Below are positions 9,976 to 20,417 of a stretch of 64,000 nt of DNA, piece after piece. The notes below the pieces were generated by a model. That model saw nothing but the letters and a program-made list of their open reading frames with translations. It was not told the DNA's origin and ran no database searches. This DNA comes from Acholeplasmataceae bacterium (GTDB taxonomy: Bacteria > Bacillota_I > Bacilli_A > Acholeplasmatales > Acholeplasmataceae), in NCBI GenBank assembly GCA_021736335.1, contig JAIPGC010000002.1, positions 57,456 through 121,455 of the forward strand, written 5' to 3'. Numbering within the stretch: position 1 is the first letter of the stretch; each line of letters begins with the position of its first letter. The translations under genes and the position numbers were made by a program.

Positions 9976-12672
9976 TTATTCTCCTAGTATATGATTGCAT
10001 CGATCGCAAAGTCCATTTTCATGAACATGATCAACGATATTCCAACAACGATCACATGTATCTCCTACTGCAGATACTACCTTAACATCAAGTTTATCAC
10101 CTAAAGTAAGATTAACTTTTGAAACGATAAGAACTTGGTTGATTTTCATTTCTAGTTTTTCAATAGCTGCCATTTGTTGTTTCGTTACAACTAAATCAAC
10201 TTGTGCAGCAAGTGATTTACCTATGATTTTCAACTCTCTAGCATCTTCAAGTTTTTTCAATACGACTTCTCGAACTGACTCAAATATATCAAATGCAGCA
10301 ACTAAATCTTCATCCATCTTTTTGCCTACTGTAGGCATCTGTTCTAAATAAACATCTTCTTTTTCTCTATAAGGCATCAAAAGATAAGCTTCAGATGTTG
10401 TATGTGGAATGATAGGTGTTAGTAATTTTAGCATACCTAATGTCATGTCAAAAAGTGTTGATTGAACTGCTCTGCGTTCGAAATTATCTTCCTTTTCAAT
10501 ATACAATATGTCTTTTGTATAATCGAGATAGAATGCTGAAAGTTCATTGGTCATAAATGGCACAACAACGCGGTAAACTTTATCAAATGCGTAATTTTCA
10601 TAAGCATCAAGTACTTGTTCTACAACCTGATTGTATTTCAAAGTCATGACGCGATTTAATCTACCACGCATCGAGTATCCTATATAATCAGTTTCAGGAT
10701 TGAATCCATCAAGATTACCTAACATGAAACGGAATGTGTTTCTTATCTTTCTATAACCCTCTGCAATTTGGGTCATCATATCATTACTGATTCTAACATC
10801 ACTTTGATAGTCTACAGTAGCAACCCACAGTCTTAATAGATCGGCACCTTGCTGCTTCATAATTGATAGAGGGTCAACGGTATTACCAATAGATTTACTC
10901 ATTTTGCGTCCTTGGCCATCTAAGACAAATCCATGAGAAACAACTTTTTTATAAGGTGCTTTTCCAAATGCAGCAACACCAGTGATGAGTGAAGAGTTAA
11001 ACCAACCACGATACTGATCAGATCCTTCCAAATATAGATCTGCAGGATATTTGATACCTCTTGATTCTAAGACCGAATAGGAAGTGCCTGAATCAAACCA
11101 AACATCCATGATATCAGTTTCTTTTCTAAAAATACCATTGGGACTTCCCTGATGTTTGAATCCTTTTGGTAGCAAATCAATTGCTTCTCTTTCATACCAA
11201 ACATCAGAACCAAACTCTTTGAATAAATCACTGATATGGAATAAAACTTCTTGATCCAAGATCGGTTCATTATTCTCAGCATAAAAGACAGGGATTGGAA
11301 CACCCCAAGCACGTTGTCTAGAGATACACCAGTCCTCACGACCAGTAATCATGTTTGATATTCTTACTTCTCCCCAAACAGGCAACCAAGAAACCTTGGC
11401 AACTTCATCAAGAAGCTCATCTTTTAATTTATCAATACTAGCAAACCACTGAGGTGTTGCTCTAAAAATAACAGGTTTATTTGTTCTCCAGTCATGTGGA
11501 TAAGAATGGGTAAAACGATCTTTTCTTAAAAGTACCTTTTGATCTTCAAGTGCTTTAACGATTTCTTCATTTGCAACTTCATAATATAGACCATTAAATT
11601 GTCCAGCTTCTTCTGTCATATACCCTTTATCATCAACAGGGCACAAGATGTCAAGATTATACGTTTTACCAATGCGATAATCATCTTCACCATGTCCTGG
11701 TGCAGTATGAACTAATCCTGTACCATCAGTATCTGTGACATGTTCACCTATGATAATTGGTGATATTCTATCATATAATGGATGCTTATATTGAGCGTAT
11801 TCCATGTCTTTACCCTTTAGGGTACCTAAGATTGAAACTTTCTCCCAATGTAGTAATTTTTTCAATTCTTCAAGTAGTGTTTCCCCAACAACATACTGAT
11901 TGCCATCTGCTTTGATGACATGGTAATTGAAGCGAGGGTGAACTGAAATTGCCAGATTTGCTGGAAGTGTCCAAGGAGTCGTCGTCCAAATCAGAAAGGA
12001 TGCATCCTTGAGTAATCCTTGTTTTTCCACTGAAGGAAAAGCAACATAAACTGATGTTGATTGCTTATCTTGATATTCTATTTCTGCTTCTGCTAATGCA
12101 GATTCAGATGATGGAGACCAAAAAACAGGCTTTAGGCCTTTGTAAACTAATCCACGGTCAACCATTTTGGCAAATACCTTAATCTGACTTGCCTCAAATT
12201 CTTTATCATATGTGATATATGGTTGATCCCATTCTCCTAAGATACCTAGTCTTTCAAATTGAATCTTTTGTTTTTCAACTTGCTCTGATGCAAATTTTTG
12301 ACAGAGCTTACGGTATTCTGCAAGTGGCATACCTTTTCTGTTAATACCCTTTTTGGTTAAAGCGGTTTCGATAGGTAGACCATGTGTATCCCAACCTGGG
12401 ATATATCTTACATATTTTCCAATCATGGTTTGATAGCGCAAAACAAAGTCTTTTAGGACTTTATTTAAAGTATGCCCAATATGAATATCACCATTAGCAT
12501 ATGGAGGACCATCATGTAAAACAAATGGTTCGTTGTTTTTGTTTTGTTCTAAGACTTTTTGATATAGATTCATATCTTTCCATCTTGCTTGAAATTCTAG
12601 TTCTCTAACGCCTAAATTACCACGCATTTGAAATTCGGTTTTAGGCATAAGAAGTGTGTGTTTGTAATCCAT
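9976..12672 (-). CDS. ileS: Isoleucyl-tRNA synthetase
   Basis: DGPPYANGDIHIGHTLNK (HIGH), KMSKSIGN (KMSKS), C-terminal CDRCWNIV/CDRC Zn site; preceded by an Ile T-box. Confidence 0.98.
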   Translation of the reverse strand: MDYKHTLLMPKTEFQMRGNLGVRELEFQARWKDMNLYQKVLEQNKNNEPFVLHDGPPYANGDIHIGHTLNKVLKDFVLRYQTMIGKYVRYIPGWDTHGLPIETALTKKGINRKGMPLAEYRKLCQKFASEQVEKQKIQFERLGILGEWDQPYITYDKEFEASQIKVFAKMVDRGLVYKGLKPVFWSPSSESALAEAEIEYQDKQSTSVYVAFPSVEKQGLLKDASFLIWTTTPWTLPANLAISVHPRFNYHVIKADGNQYVVGETLLEELKKLLHWEKVSILGTLKGKDMEYAQYKHPLYDRISPIIIGEHVTDTDGTGLVHTAPGHGEDDYRIGKTYNLDILCPVDDKGYMTEEAGQFNGLYYEVANEEIVKALEDQKVLLRKDRFTHSYPHDWRTNKPVIFRATPQWFASIDKLKDELLDEVAKVSWLPVWGEVRISNMITGREDWCISRQRAWGVPIPVFYAENNEPILDQEVLFHISDLFKEFGSDVWYEREAIDLLPKGFKHQGSPNGIFRKETDIMDVWFDSGTSYSVLESRGIKYPADLYLEGSDQYRGWFNSSLITGVAAFGKAPYKKVVSHGFVLDGQGRKMSKSIGNTVDPLSIMKQQGADLLRLWVATVDYQSDVRISNDMMTQIAEGYRKIRNTFRFMLGNLDGFNPETDYIGYSMRGRLNRVMTLKYNQVVEQVLDAYENYAFDKVYRVVVPFMTNELSAFYLDYTKDILYIEKEDNFERRAVQSTLFDMTLGMLKLLTPIIPHTTSEAYLLMPYREKEDVYLEQMPTVGKKMDEDLVAAFDIFESVREVVLKKLEDARELKIIGKSLAAQVDLVVTKQQMAAIEKLEMKINQVLIVSKVNLTLGDKLDVKVVSAVGDTCDRCWNIVDHVHENGLCDRCNHILGE

Positions 12673-12689
12673 CTTTATCTCTCCTTCAA

Positions 12690-12890
12690 TTGTAAAAAAA
12701 TAAAATCGTCCTTAAAAGCTAAGGACGAAATAACATTCCGCGGTACCACCTTAGTTCTAGAGAGATCGCTCTCTAGCACTCAATTTGTTATTTGCTCAAA
12801 GGTGATCCATAGCTTGTGAGAGTTTCTAGGCTTACACCATCCCTAAATCGCTTTTACTTCTGTCAAGTATGTATGTCCTTATCATCGCAA
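12690..12890 (-). promoter_or_regulatory. T-box leader (Ile specifier) of ileS with terminator/antiterminator
   Basis: Minus strand contains AAGGTGGTACCGCGG (T-box bulge), candidate AUC specifier in 'tatggATCAcc', and terminator CGTCCTTagcttttAAGGACGattttattttttt just upstream of ileS. Confidence 0.93.
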
Positions 12891-12894
12891 TATT

Positions 12895-13233
12895 CTATTC
12901 TACTATATCCTTTAAAAACTCTTCAATGGAACCATCGTCAAAGACATCACTTGTCGCGAACATGAAAACTTTTTCTTTCACATTGACAATTTCGCCCTTA
13001 TCAGCATAGATAACACCTGAAAAGAAAGCAATCACTTTGTTCGCTTGATCGATGTCAAGTGCTTCAAAGCTTAAGATGAGTGGATTGCCAGCTAACATCT
13101 TGTCTGCAAGTCCAGTTAAGTATCCATCATCATCGTTTTTTAATTGTTCAAAAATGATGAGATCGGACATTAACTTTTTTTCTTCAACAATGCCACTTTG
13201 TTTCTTTTTCTTGCCAACACTAAAAAGTCCCAT
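12895..13233 (-). CDS. sepF: Cell division protein SepF
   Basis: Short SepF-type ORF (ANKVIAFFSGVIYADKGEI..) in the yggS-ftsZ neighbourhood. Confidence 0.85.
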   Translation of the reverse strand: MGLFSVGKKKKQSGIVEEKKLMSDLIIFEQLKNDDDGYLTGLADKMLAGNPLILSFEALDIDQANKVIAFFSGVIYADKGEIVNVKEKVFMFATSDVFDDGSIEEFLKDIVE

Positions 13234-13241
13234 AATACCTC

Positions 13242-13832
13242 CTAATCGAGCAACTCCATGAATTTTCTACCAATTCTTAGGTGTGTTGCATGATGCTTGA
13301 TCGCGAGATCATAATCGTTTGACATCCCCATAGAGCGACATGGAAGTTCATACTTCTTTGACAGCTCATCAAGTTTCTTGAAAGCTAGTTCTGTTTGAAC
13401 AGTGTCATTATCTTTACCAATAGTCATCAAACCGATTAACTCTATTTTATCATATTTTTTAATTTCTAAAAGAAATTGTTCTAAATTATCAGGTAAAATC
13501 CCGCTTTTTTGAGCTTCATCTGTCAAATTGACTTGAATCATACATTTTACAGGTTTATTTGCATATTTTTCTATGCTTTCTGCAAGATTCAAACGATCTA
13601 ATGTATGTAGGTAATCAATATGATTAATCATATCCTTGACTTTGTTTGTTTGCAAATGGCCAATAAAATGCCAATTGATATTTAAATCTTCAAGTTCTTT
13701 TTGTTTAACTAGCAAATCTTGAACTCTATTTTCTCCAAAATGAAAGACACCTTGATGATATAGTTTTCTCATCTGTGAAGTATTAAAGTATTTAGATGCA
13801 CAGACAACTGTCCCTTGGTATCCTTCAAACAT
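13242..13832 (-). CDS. PLP-dependent YggS/YlmE family protein (PLP homeostasis)
   Basis: FGENRVQDLLVKQKEL..INWHFIGHLQTNKVK...LGLMTIG-like...MGMSNDYDLAIKHHATHLRIG. Confidence 0.93.
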   Translation of the reverse strand: MFEGYQGTVVCASKYFNTSQMRKLYHQGVFHFGENRVQDLLVKQKELEDLNINWHFIGHLQTNKVKDMINHIDYLHTLDRLNLAESIEKYANKPVKCMIQVNLTDEAQKSGILPDNLEQFLLEIKKYDKIELIGLMTIGKDNDTVQTELAFKKLDELSKKYELPCRSMGMSNDYDLAIKHHATHLRIGRKFMELLD

Positions 13833-14929
13833 TACACATTAAACCTAAAGAGCATAATGTCGCCATCTTGAACGACATAGTCTTTTCCTTCCAGTCTAAC
13901 TCGACCATTTTCTTTTGCAAGTTGAGGTGTTCCATATTTGACTAAATCATCATATGATAAAGTTTCAGCTTTAATAAAGCCTCGCTCAAAATCCGTATGG
14001 ATGATACCAGCACATTGAGGTGCTTTCATACCCTTTTTAAATGTCCAAGCTCTAACCTCTGGTTCACCAGCTGTGAAATAAGTTTTTAAACCTAATAAAT
14101 AATAGCTTTTTTCAATCACTTCATTGAGTCCAGATTTCTTTAAGCCATAGGCTTCAAGAAAAGTGAGTTGTTCTTCCATATCTAGGGATGCAATTTCCAT
14201 CTCAACTTGAGCTGAAATCAAAACAACTTCAGTGCCTTCAGTTTGAGCTAATTTGAGTAGATTTTGATAGTGCTGATTATGACTTGGATCATGCAAATCT
14301 TCTTCTGCAACATTAGCAATATAAATCATTGGCTTCATAGTTAAAAGATTGAAATTCTTTACAACTTTCAACTCTTCTTCTTCAAACTCAATGAGTCTTG
14401 GATTGCCATTGACATCTAAAACAGCTTTGATTTTAGATAATATTTCATGTTCTAAAATGGCTTCCTTCAACTTAGCTTTCGCCTTTTTTTCAAGTCGAGC
14501 AATTCTTTTATCAACAGAATCAAGATCAGCTAAACTTAATTCAATTTTAATGGTTTCTATATCTCGCACAGGATCTATATTGCCTTCAACGTGTGTGATA
14601 TTGCCATCTTCAAAACAACGAACGACCTGGCAAATGGCATCCACTTCACGAATATGACTTAAGAACTGATTTCCCAATCCTTCACCCTGAGAAGCACCAC
14701 GAACCAACCCTGCAATATCAATAAATTCATATGCCGTTGGCACAACTTTTTTGGGTTTATATATTTTTTCCAAAACATCAAGTCTTGGATCTTGTACATA
14801 GACGACACCAACATTGGGTTCAATGGTTGCAAACGGGTAGTTTGCTGCCAAAGCTTCTGCTTTGGTGATAGCATTGAACAATGTAGATTTGCCTACATTG
14901 GGTAATCCGATAATTCCTGCTTTTAGCAT
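13832..14929 (-). CDS. ychF: Redox-regulated ATPase/GTPase YchF
   Basis: MLKAGIIGLPNVGKSTLFNAIT...NYPFATIEPNVG; C-terminal TGS domain. Confidence 0.96.
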   Translation of the reverse strand: MLKAGIIGLPNVGKSTLFNAITKAEALAANYPFATIEPNVGVVYVQDPRLDVLEKIYKPKKVVPTAYEFIDIAGLVRGASQGEGLGNQFLSHIREVDAICQVVRCFEDGNITHVEGNIDPVRDIETIKIELSLADLDSVDKRIARLEKKAKAKLKEAILEHEILSKIKAVLDVNGNPRLIEFEEEELKVVKNFNLLTMKPMIYIANVAEEDLHDPSHNQHYQNLLKLAQTEGTEVVLISAQVEMEIASLDMEEQLTFLEAYGLKKSGLNEVIEKSYYLLGLKTYFTAGEPEVRAWTFKKGMKAPQCAGIIHTDFERGFIKAETLSYDDLVKYGTPQLAKENGRVRLEGKDYVVQDGDIMLFRFNV

Positions 14930-14965
14930 GTTTTATTTCCTTTCAGTAAAAAAGGCTTTCGCCTT

Positions 14966-16108
14966 TTAAAACTTACCTTTTTTTGTGAGCCAAGGCGGTA
15001 GAGTGCGTTTAGTGCCTTCCTTGGGCTTATGATCTTCTTCTACATAATCATCATCTGAACTTTTTAATCCAGATCTTGTTAACTTCATTTGTTCATCTGA
15101 AGTTTTATTAAATATTTCACTAGCAAGATTTTCAATTGTTGTATCTTTAGCTTTGAGTTCATAGCCTGTTGCAATGACAGTAACAATGAATTCATCATCT
15201 AAATCTTCATTAACAGTTGTACCATAAATAATATTTAAATCACGATCAGTCGCATTCTTAATTTCAGATAATGCCTGATCGGTTTCGAATAACGTAATAT
15301 TGGTTCCTGATGTGATATTGACAATCGCATCAGTTGCACCATCAATGCTAACTTCTAAAAGTTTTGAATGTATTGCTTTTCTTGCAGCTTCAACAGCTCT
15401 GTCTTCACCAGAAGCAATTCCGATACCCATTAAAGCAGTACCCTTATTTTCCATAACTGTTCTAACATCGGCAAAGTCTACATTAATCAATCCTGGAAAA
15501 GCTATAATTTCAGCAATGCCTTGAACACCTTGGCGAAGTACATTATCAGATTCTCTAAATGCATCTAACAATTGTGTTGTTGGTCCTGAAATTGCAAGTA
15601 ATCTTTCGTTAGGAATAACAATTAATGTATCTACATGAGGCTTTAGAGCTTCTAGACCGTAGATTGCTGCTTGCATACGAGCAGGTCCTTCAAATGCAAA
15701 AGGTTTAGTAACGATACCAATGGTTAAACAACCCATCTCTTTAGCTTTTTGAGCAATGATAGGTGCTGCACCTGTTCCAGTTCCACCACCCATACCAGCA
15801 GTGATGAAGACCATATCAGCATCTTTTAAAACTTCTTCGATTTCAGCAATCGATTCTTCTGCAGCTTTTCTTCCTACTTCAGATTTTGCACCTGCACCTA
15901 ATCCTCTAGTCAAGTATTTTCCAATCTGAACTCTCGTCTCAGCTTTAGATACCTTTAAGACTTGTGCATCTGTATTCATAGCAACAAAAACAACGCCTTT
16001 GACATCGTTTTCAATCATACGATTCACAGCATTTCCGCCGCCGCCACCTACACCAATGACTTTAATTACTGGTTTTTGTTCAAAATTTCCTGATTCGCCA
16101 AATACCAT
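14966..16108 (-). CDS. ftsZ: Cell division protein FtsZ
   Basis: [16 protein letters not shown]...[12 protein letters not shown] tubulin signature. Confidence 0.97.
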   Translation of the reverse strand: MVFGESGNFEQKPVIKVIGVGGGGGNAVNRMIENDVKGVVFVAMNTDAQVLKVSKAETRVQIGKYLTRGLGAGAKSEVGRKAAEESIAEIEEVLKDADMVFITAGMGGGTGTGAAPIIAQKAKEMGCLTIGIVTKPFAFEGPARMQAAIYGLEALKPHVDTLIVIPNERLLAISGPTTQLLDAFRESDNVLRQGVQGIAEIIAFPGLINVDFADVRTVMENKGTALMGIGIASGEDRAVEAARKAIHSKLLEVSIDGATDAIVNITSGTNITLFETDQALSEIKNATDRDLNIIYGTTVNEDLDDEFIVTVIATGYELKAKDTTIENLASEIFNKTSDEQMKLTRSGLKSSDDDYVEEDHKPKEGTKRTLPPWLTKKGKF

Positions 16109-16168
16109 AGGTATCCCTCCTAGCACTAATTCTATTTTACACGAATATCACATTAAAATAAAGATGAT

Positions 16169-17284
16169 TTATCTAGATTTGAAATAATTCGTTTTTTTCT
16201 TCATTTCTTCTTTGTAGTCAAGCAGTCTATCTTCTTGAATGGCTTGTCTGATTTCTTTCATTAAATGCTTTAAGTAAGCCAAATTTTGGTAAGTCACCAA
16301 ACGCATTCCAAGCATTTCTTCAGCTTTGAATAAATGTCTTATATAAGATCTTGTATATTTGGACACATAGGTTTTCAAATTTGGATCAAGTGGTCTCATA
16401 TCATGCTCATAGGTTTGATTCTTGATGACAATCTTACCTTCAGTTGTTAGCGCACTACCATGTCTTGCAATACGTGTAGGTAACACACAATCAAACATAT
16501 CAATCCCATGAATCACATTTTCCAAAAGATCATCAGGAGATCCAACACCCATTAAGTATCTTGGTTTGTCAAATGGAAGTATGGGATTCAAAAACGCTGT
16601 CATCTCATACATTTCATGTTTCTTTTCTCCCACTGATAGACCACCAATCGAATATCCAGGAAAATCCATTTTGATGAGTTCTTCTGCACAATGCTTTCTT
16701 AATTCTTTATCAAGGCCACCTTGAACAATACCAAATAAAGCCTGATCAGTCGATAATGTATCTTTTCCTCTTTTTGCCCATCTTAAAGTTCTTTCAACAG
16801 AATCTTTCATATATTCATAGGGTTCATATGGAGGTGGACATTCATCAAAACTCATGATGATATCTGCTCCTAAATCCTCTTGAATCTTAATGGATTCTTC
16901 AGGAGATAAGAAAAGTGCAGAGCCGTTCTTATGATGTTTAAAATGAACACCTTCTTCTGTAATCTTTCTGATATCTGTTAAAGAAAAAACTTGATACCCA
17001 CCACTATCAGTAAGTAAAGCACCATCCCATTGCATCAAACCACGAATCCCACCATGAGCTTTGACTAGATCTCTTCCTGGTTGTAGCCATAAATGGTATG
17101 TGTTGCTTAATATTAAGCCTTCTGAGACTTCTTTTGTTTCTTCTACTGATAATGTCTTTACTGTTGCCTGAGTGCCCACAGGCATAAAAAAAGGCGTTTC
17201 AAAAACACCATGAGGTGTTGTTAGGCGTCCTAGACGGGCACCACTTTGCTTACATACATGTAACACTTCAAATTTTATACTCAT
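16169..17284 (-). CDS. tgt: tRNA-guanine transglycosylase
   Basis: [58 protein letters not shown]. The usual C-terminal CxCxxC-x-H Zn site is not evident. Confidence 0.95.
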   Translation of the reverse strand: MSIKFEVLHVCKQSGARLGRLTTPHGVFETPFFMPVGTQATVKTLSVEETKEVSEGLILSNTYHLWLQPGRDLVKAHGGIRGLMQWDGALLTDSGGYQVFSLTDIRKITEEGVHFKHHKNGSALFLSPEESIKIQEDLGADIIMSFDECPPPYEPYEYMKDSVERTLRWAKRGKDTLSTDQALFGIVQGGLDKELRKHCAEELIKMDFPGYSIGGLSVGEKKHEMYEMTAFLNPILPFDKPRYLMGVGSPDDLLENVIHGIDMFDCVLPTRIARHGSALTTEGKIVIKNQTYEHDMRPLDPNLKTYVSKYTRSYIRHLFKAEEMLGMRLVTYQNLAYLKHLMKEIRQAIQEDRLLDYKEEMKKKTNYFKSR

Positions 17285-17346
17285 AGTCTCATCCTTTACC
17301 TTGTAATTATATCATAATTTTGATACAATGTTAAAGTAATTATCAT

Positions 17347-17386
17347 TAGCTGTACCCTAGGAAACCAGCTAAAACAAAACAGGGAG
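17347..17386 (+). promoter_or_regulatory. preQ1-I-like riboswitch (H-type pseudoknot) overlapping the queT ribosome-binding site
   Basis: TAGCTG-taccctaggaaac-CAGCTA stem-loop followed by A-rich tail AAACAAAACAGGG; the tail GGG can pair with loop CC(C) and is also the SD (GGGAG, 8 nt before ATG 17395). Confidence 0.82.
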
Positions 17387-17394
17387 ATTAAAAA

Positions 17395-17880
17395 ATGAAA
17401 AACATGGTTTTGAAAGATTTTTTGAAGCAATCAATGATTGCTGCAATTTATGTTGTTTTGGTATTTATCTTGAGATTTGCTAGCTTTGATTTGATACAGT
17501 TTAGAGTAGCTGAAGTTTTGATGATTCTTATTTTATTTGATAAGAAGAGCATCATTGGATTAACAATTGGATGTTTTATAGCAAACTGGTTAGGTGGCGC
17601 TATTGTTATTGATATTATTTTTGGCTCACTAGCGACAACTCTTGCAGGCATCTTAATGTATATGACAAGAAAACATATTTTATTATCACTTGTATGGCCA
17701 GCTGTGATTAATGGTTTAGTAGTCGGAGTTATTCTAACTTATGCTTATCAGCTTGCACCATTATATTATTCTATACCTTCAGTTTTTATTGGTGAAGCAG
17801 TTGTTATGTTTGCACTAGGCTTACCCATTTATTTATCACTTAAAGACAATGAACATTTCCTAGAGTTTTTTAGAAGCTGA
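17395..17880 (+). CDS. queT: QueT family queuosine-precursor transporter
   Basis: Multi-TM 'QFRVAEVLMILILFDKKSIIGLTIGCFIANWLGG' QueT signature, preceded by a preQ1-like element and divergent from tgt. Confidence 0.9.
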   Translation: MKNMVLKDFLKQSMIAAIYVVLVFILRFASFDLIQFRVAEVLMILILFDKKSIIGLTIGCFIANWLGGAIVIDIIFGSLATTLAGILMYMTRKHILLSLVWPAVINGLVVGVILTYAYQLAPLYYSIPSVFIGEAVVMFALGLPIYLSLKDNEHFLEFFRS

Positions 17881-17901
17881 GCTTGTTGCTCAGTTTTTTT
17901 T
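17877..17901 (+). terminator. Intrinsic terminator of queT
   Basis: CTGAGC-ttgtt-GCTCAG-TTTTTTTT. Confidence 0.85.
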
Positions 17902-17905
17902 ATTT

Positions 17906-17931
17906 AAAAAGCTAGCGTGTGCTAGCTTTTT
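17906..17931 (-). terminator. Intrinsic terminator overlapping the galT stop codon
   Basis: AAAAAGCTAGC-gtgt-GCTAGCTTTTT. Confidence 0.8.
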
Positions 17932-19394
17932 ATAATCTCTTCTATCCATTGATGTAACTTTTGATTTCCAATTTCAGTGAGTTTAAATACACCTGAGTCC
18001 TCAATGACACGTTCAAATTTTTTTCCTACTTCATTGAGTAATATTTGATCATCAATATAATCTAATAATTGCAAATCATTGATCCACGCTTCATGTTTAA
18101 TCAATTCATTGGGTAGTGATAATTCCTTCTTTAAAAAAGATCGAATGAGTTCAAGCTCTTTTTTTAATCTACCAGGTAATATCGCTAATCCCATAGCTTC
18201 TATCAATCCTATATTCTCTTTTTTGATATGATGAACATCTTGATGTGGATGGAAAATTCCATCAGGATATTCTTGGCTCGTACGATTATTTCTTAAAACG
18301 AGATAGAGTACATAAAATGTTTGTTGCTTTCTTAGAATCGGAGTTATTGTATTGTGAGGTGTATTTTTTGTATGAGATATGATATCTAGATTCTCACAAG
18401 TATAGTTTCTCCATGAATGTAAGATGTTTGTTGCTTGTTCGATTAATTCGATTCTAGAAGATGAAGTGAGTCTAATTGTTGATAATGGCCAATTCAAGTG
18501 TTCAACAGTGATATTTTCTTTAGCATGAAATGATTTAATAACAGATGCTTCTTCAATCGGAAAAACATGTTTTCCAGCTTGAAAATGATCATGATTGAGT
18601 ATCGAACCTCCGACAATAGGCAAATCAGCATTAGAACCAATAAAATAGGTTGGAAATAAATCAACAAAATCAAATAAATATTCAAATGTCTTATCACAAA
18701 TCTTCATTGGACGATGAAGATCATGCAAGATAATTGAATGTTCATTATAGTACTGATAAGGTGAATATTGGAAATGCCATAATTCATGCCCTAGTGTGAT
18801 GGGTACAAGCCGTAAATTCATTCTAGCATTAAAATAATTTTGTTCATTTTCTTTACACAAGACACACTTTGGTCTATTCAAATCAATCTGAATTGGTCTA
18901 AGTAAAGCCATAGCAATCTCTTTGGGATCTTTTTCAGGTTTTGCAAGATTGATCGTCATTTGCAAATTGCCATATTTTCCAGAATATGTCCAAGAGATAT
19001 TTTCTTTAAGTCTGATATTTTTAATATAATTAACATCGATTGAAAGACGATAAAGGTAATCAGTTGCTAGACTGGGATGAATTTCATAGAATTGATGAAA
19101 ATGTGCTTTTACTGTTCTAGGATCTGGCATGACTACATCAATGATTTTCGCCTCAAAAGCATCTCTTTCATCTAATATATTAGGTGTAAATAATTGTTTT
19201 TCATATGCGATATCTAGCAATTGATTCATCATGCGTGAGTAGTCGATATGAAATTGAGTTTTATGAACAATAAAATCACGGATGAGAAACATCTCACCTA
19301 ATTTTTTTTGTACTTGCTCAGTTTGTTCATCTTCAATCAAGTGATGAACAAGTGCATATTCAACTACCTTTGACAACAAATCTTTCAAATCCAT
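17922..19394 (-). CDS. galT: UDP-glucose--hexose-1-phosphate uridylyltransferase (GalT2 type)
   Basis: Firmicute GalT2-like: FVDLFPTYFIGSNADLPIVGGSILNHDHFQAGKH; neighbours galM, galK. Confidence 0.93.
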   Translation of the reverse strand: MDLKDLLSKVVEYALVHHLIEDEQTEQVQKKLGEMFLIRDFIVHKTQFHIDYSRMMNQLLDIAYEKQLFTPNILDERDAFEAKIIDVVMPDPRTVKAHFHQFYEIHPSLATDYLYRLSIDVNYIKNIRLKENISWTYSGKYGNLQMTINLAKPEKDPKEIAMALLRPIQIDLNRPKCVLCKENEQNYFNARMNLRLVPITLGHELWHFQYSPYQYYNEHSIILHDLHRPMKICDKTFEYLFDFVDLFPTYFIGSNADLPIVGGSILNHDHFQAGKHVFPIEEASVIKSFHAKENITVEHLNWPLSTIRLTSSSRIELIEQATNILHSWRNYTCENLDIISHTKNTPHNTITPILRKQQTFYVLYLVLRNNRTSQEYPDGIFHPHQDVHHIKKENIGLIEAMGLAILPGRLKKELELIRSFLKKELSLPNELIKHEAWINDLQLLDYIDDQILLNEVGKKFERVIEDSGVFKLTEIGNQKLHQWIEEIIKS

Positions 19395-19400
19395 CTTAAG

Positions 19401-20417
19401 TTAATCCTTTCGATAAAACTGATAGCTTATATGATGTTTATAAGGTTCGTTCTTTCTTAATATTGCAGAATTTAGTGATGGGTGATGAATACCACCTGGT
19501 TCATATTGACATTCTAAAGCAATGGATGAATGAATGGCATCATCTGTTATTTGTTCAAGTTGAATAGTTTCTGGAATGTTATGAGTATACATAACGATAC
19601 TTGGGTAACTGGTATCTATTGTCATGCCTAGCTTCGATTCAGTATCAAATAAATTAACTTGCTTTTCACTTTGGTTCAATATCCAACAATGATCAAAACC
19701 ATGAAATGGTGTGTTGATAACTTGTTGAATACGTTTGCCTAGATTTGAAGGAGTTCTAAAATCATAAGGTGTTCCTGTAACATCATCTTTGGCGATAAAA
19801 AGATAATCTGAATCTATATTAAGGTATTGATTAGCTTGAACAGAGAGCACATGATTAAAAATCTTTGTCTTCTTTTTTTGAAAATTAAAGTAAGGATGGC
19901 ATGTGATATTACATAATGTATCCTTATCTGATAAAGCATCATAATCAATTCTGAGTTCATTTTGATTGTTTAAGGTGTATGTAACATGTAATGTCAAATG
20001 ACCAGGAAAATTTTCTTCGCCATCAAGACTCATATATCGCATCGTAACTGATACTGCTTGAGGTGTTACTTCTTCGTTGATGATATCAAAGTTTTTAAAT
20101 GAAAACCCAACTTTTCCACCATGTAAATTTGTTTTTTTGGCACCTACAGGTTCAACGATATAACTTTTTTCATCAATTTGATAAGATGGAACGACTAATC
20201 TTCCACTCACACGTCCTACAGTCTTTCCATAATATGCTGTCGACTTCAAAAACTGGTTTAAATCAACTGGACTTAAAAGCATTTCGTGGTCTTCAAAAAG
20301 AATCTGATAGATTGCTGCACCATAGGATGTAAGGTCCACAGACATTTTTTCACTTTCCAAAGTAATCAATTCGATTGCTCCAACTTCTGATTGGACTTGT
20401 TTTCTGATTAATTTCAT
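19401..20417 (-). CDS. galM: Aldose 1-epimerase
   Basis: YYGKTVGRVSGRL..NLHGGKVGF..ITCHPYFNF..ALECQYEPGGIHHP. Confidence 0.93.
   Translation of the reverse strand: MKLIRKQVQSEVGAIELITLESEKMSVDLTSYGAAIYQILFEDHEMLLSPVDLNQFLKSTAYYGKTVGRVSGRLVVPSYQIDEKSYIVEPVGAKKTNLHGGKVGFSFKNFDIINEEVTPQAVSVTMRYMSLDGEENFPGHLTLHVTYTLNNQNELRIDYDALSDKDTLCNITCHPYFNFQKKKTKIFNHVLSVQANQYLNIDSDYLFIAKDDVTGTPYDFRTPSNLGKRIQQVINTPFHGFDHCWILNQSEKQVNLFDTESKLGMTIDTSYPSIVMYTHNIPETIQLEQITDDAIHSSIALECQYEPGGIHHPSLNSAILRKNEPYKHHISYQFYRKD

Noticed and set aside
11067-11339. Minus-strand ORF of 90 aa inside ileS
   Set aside because: Lies in an alternative frame of the unmistakable ileS gene; no independent start signal or family resemblance.
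15300-15524. Plus-strand ORF antisense to ftsZ (likewise 13052, 14349, 25662, 27719, 31706, 38633, 60412-minus, 60928-minus, 61408-minus, 62172-minus, 63541-minus)
   Set aside because: Antisense shadows of conserved genes; compositionally biased translations without recognisable domains.
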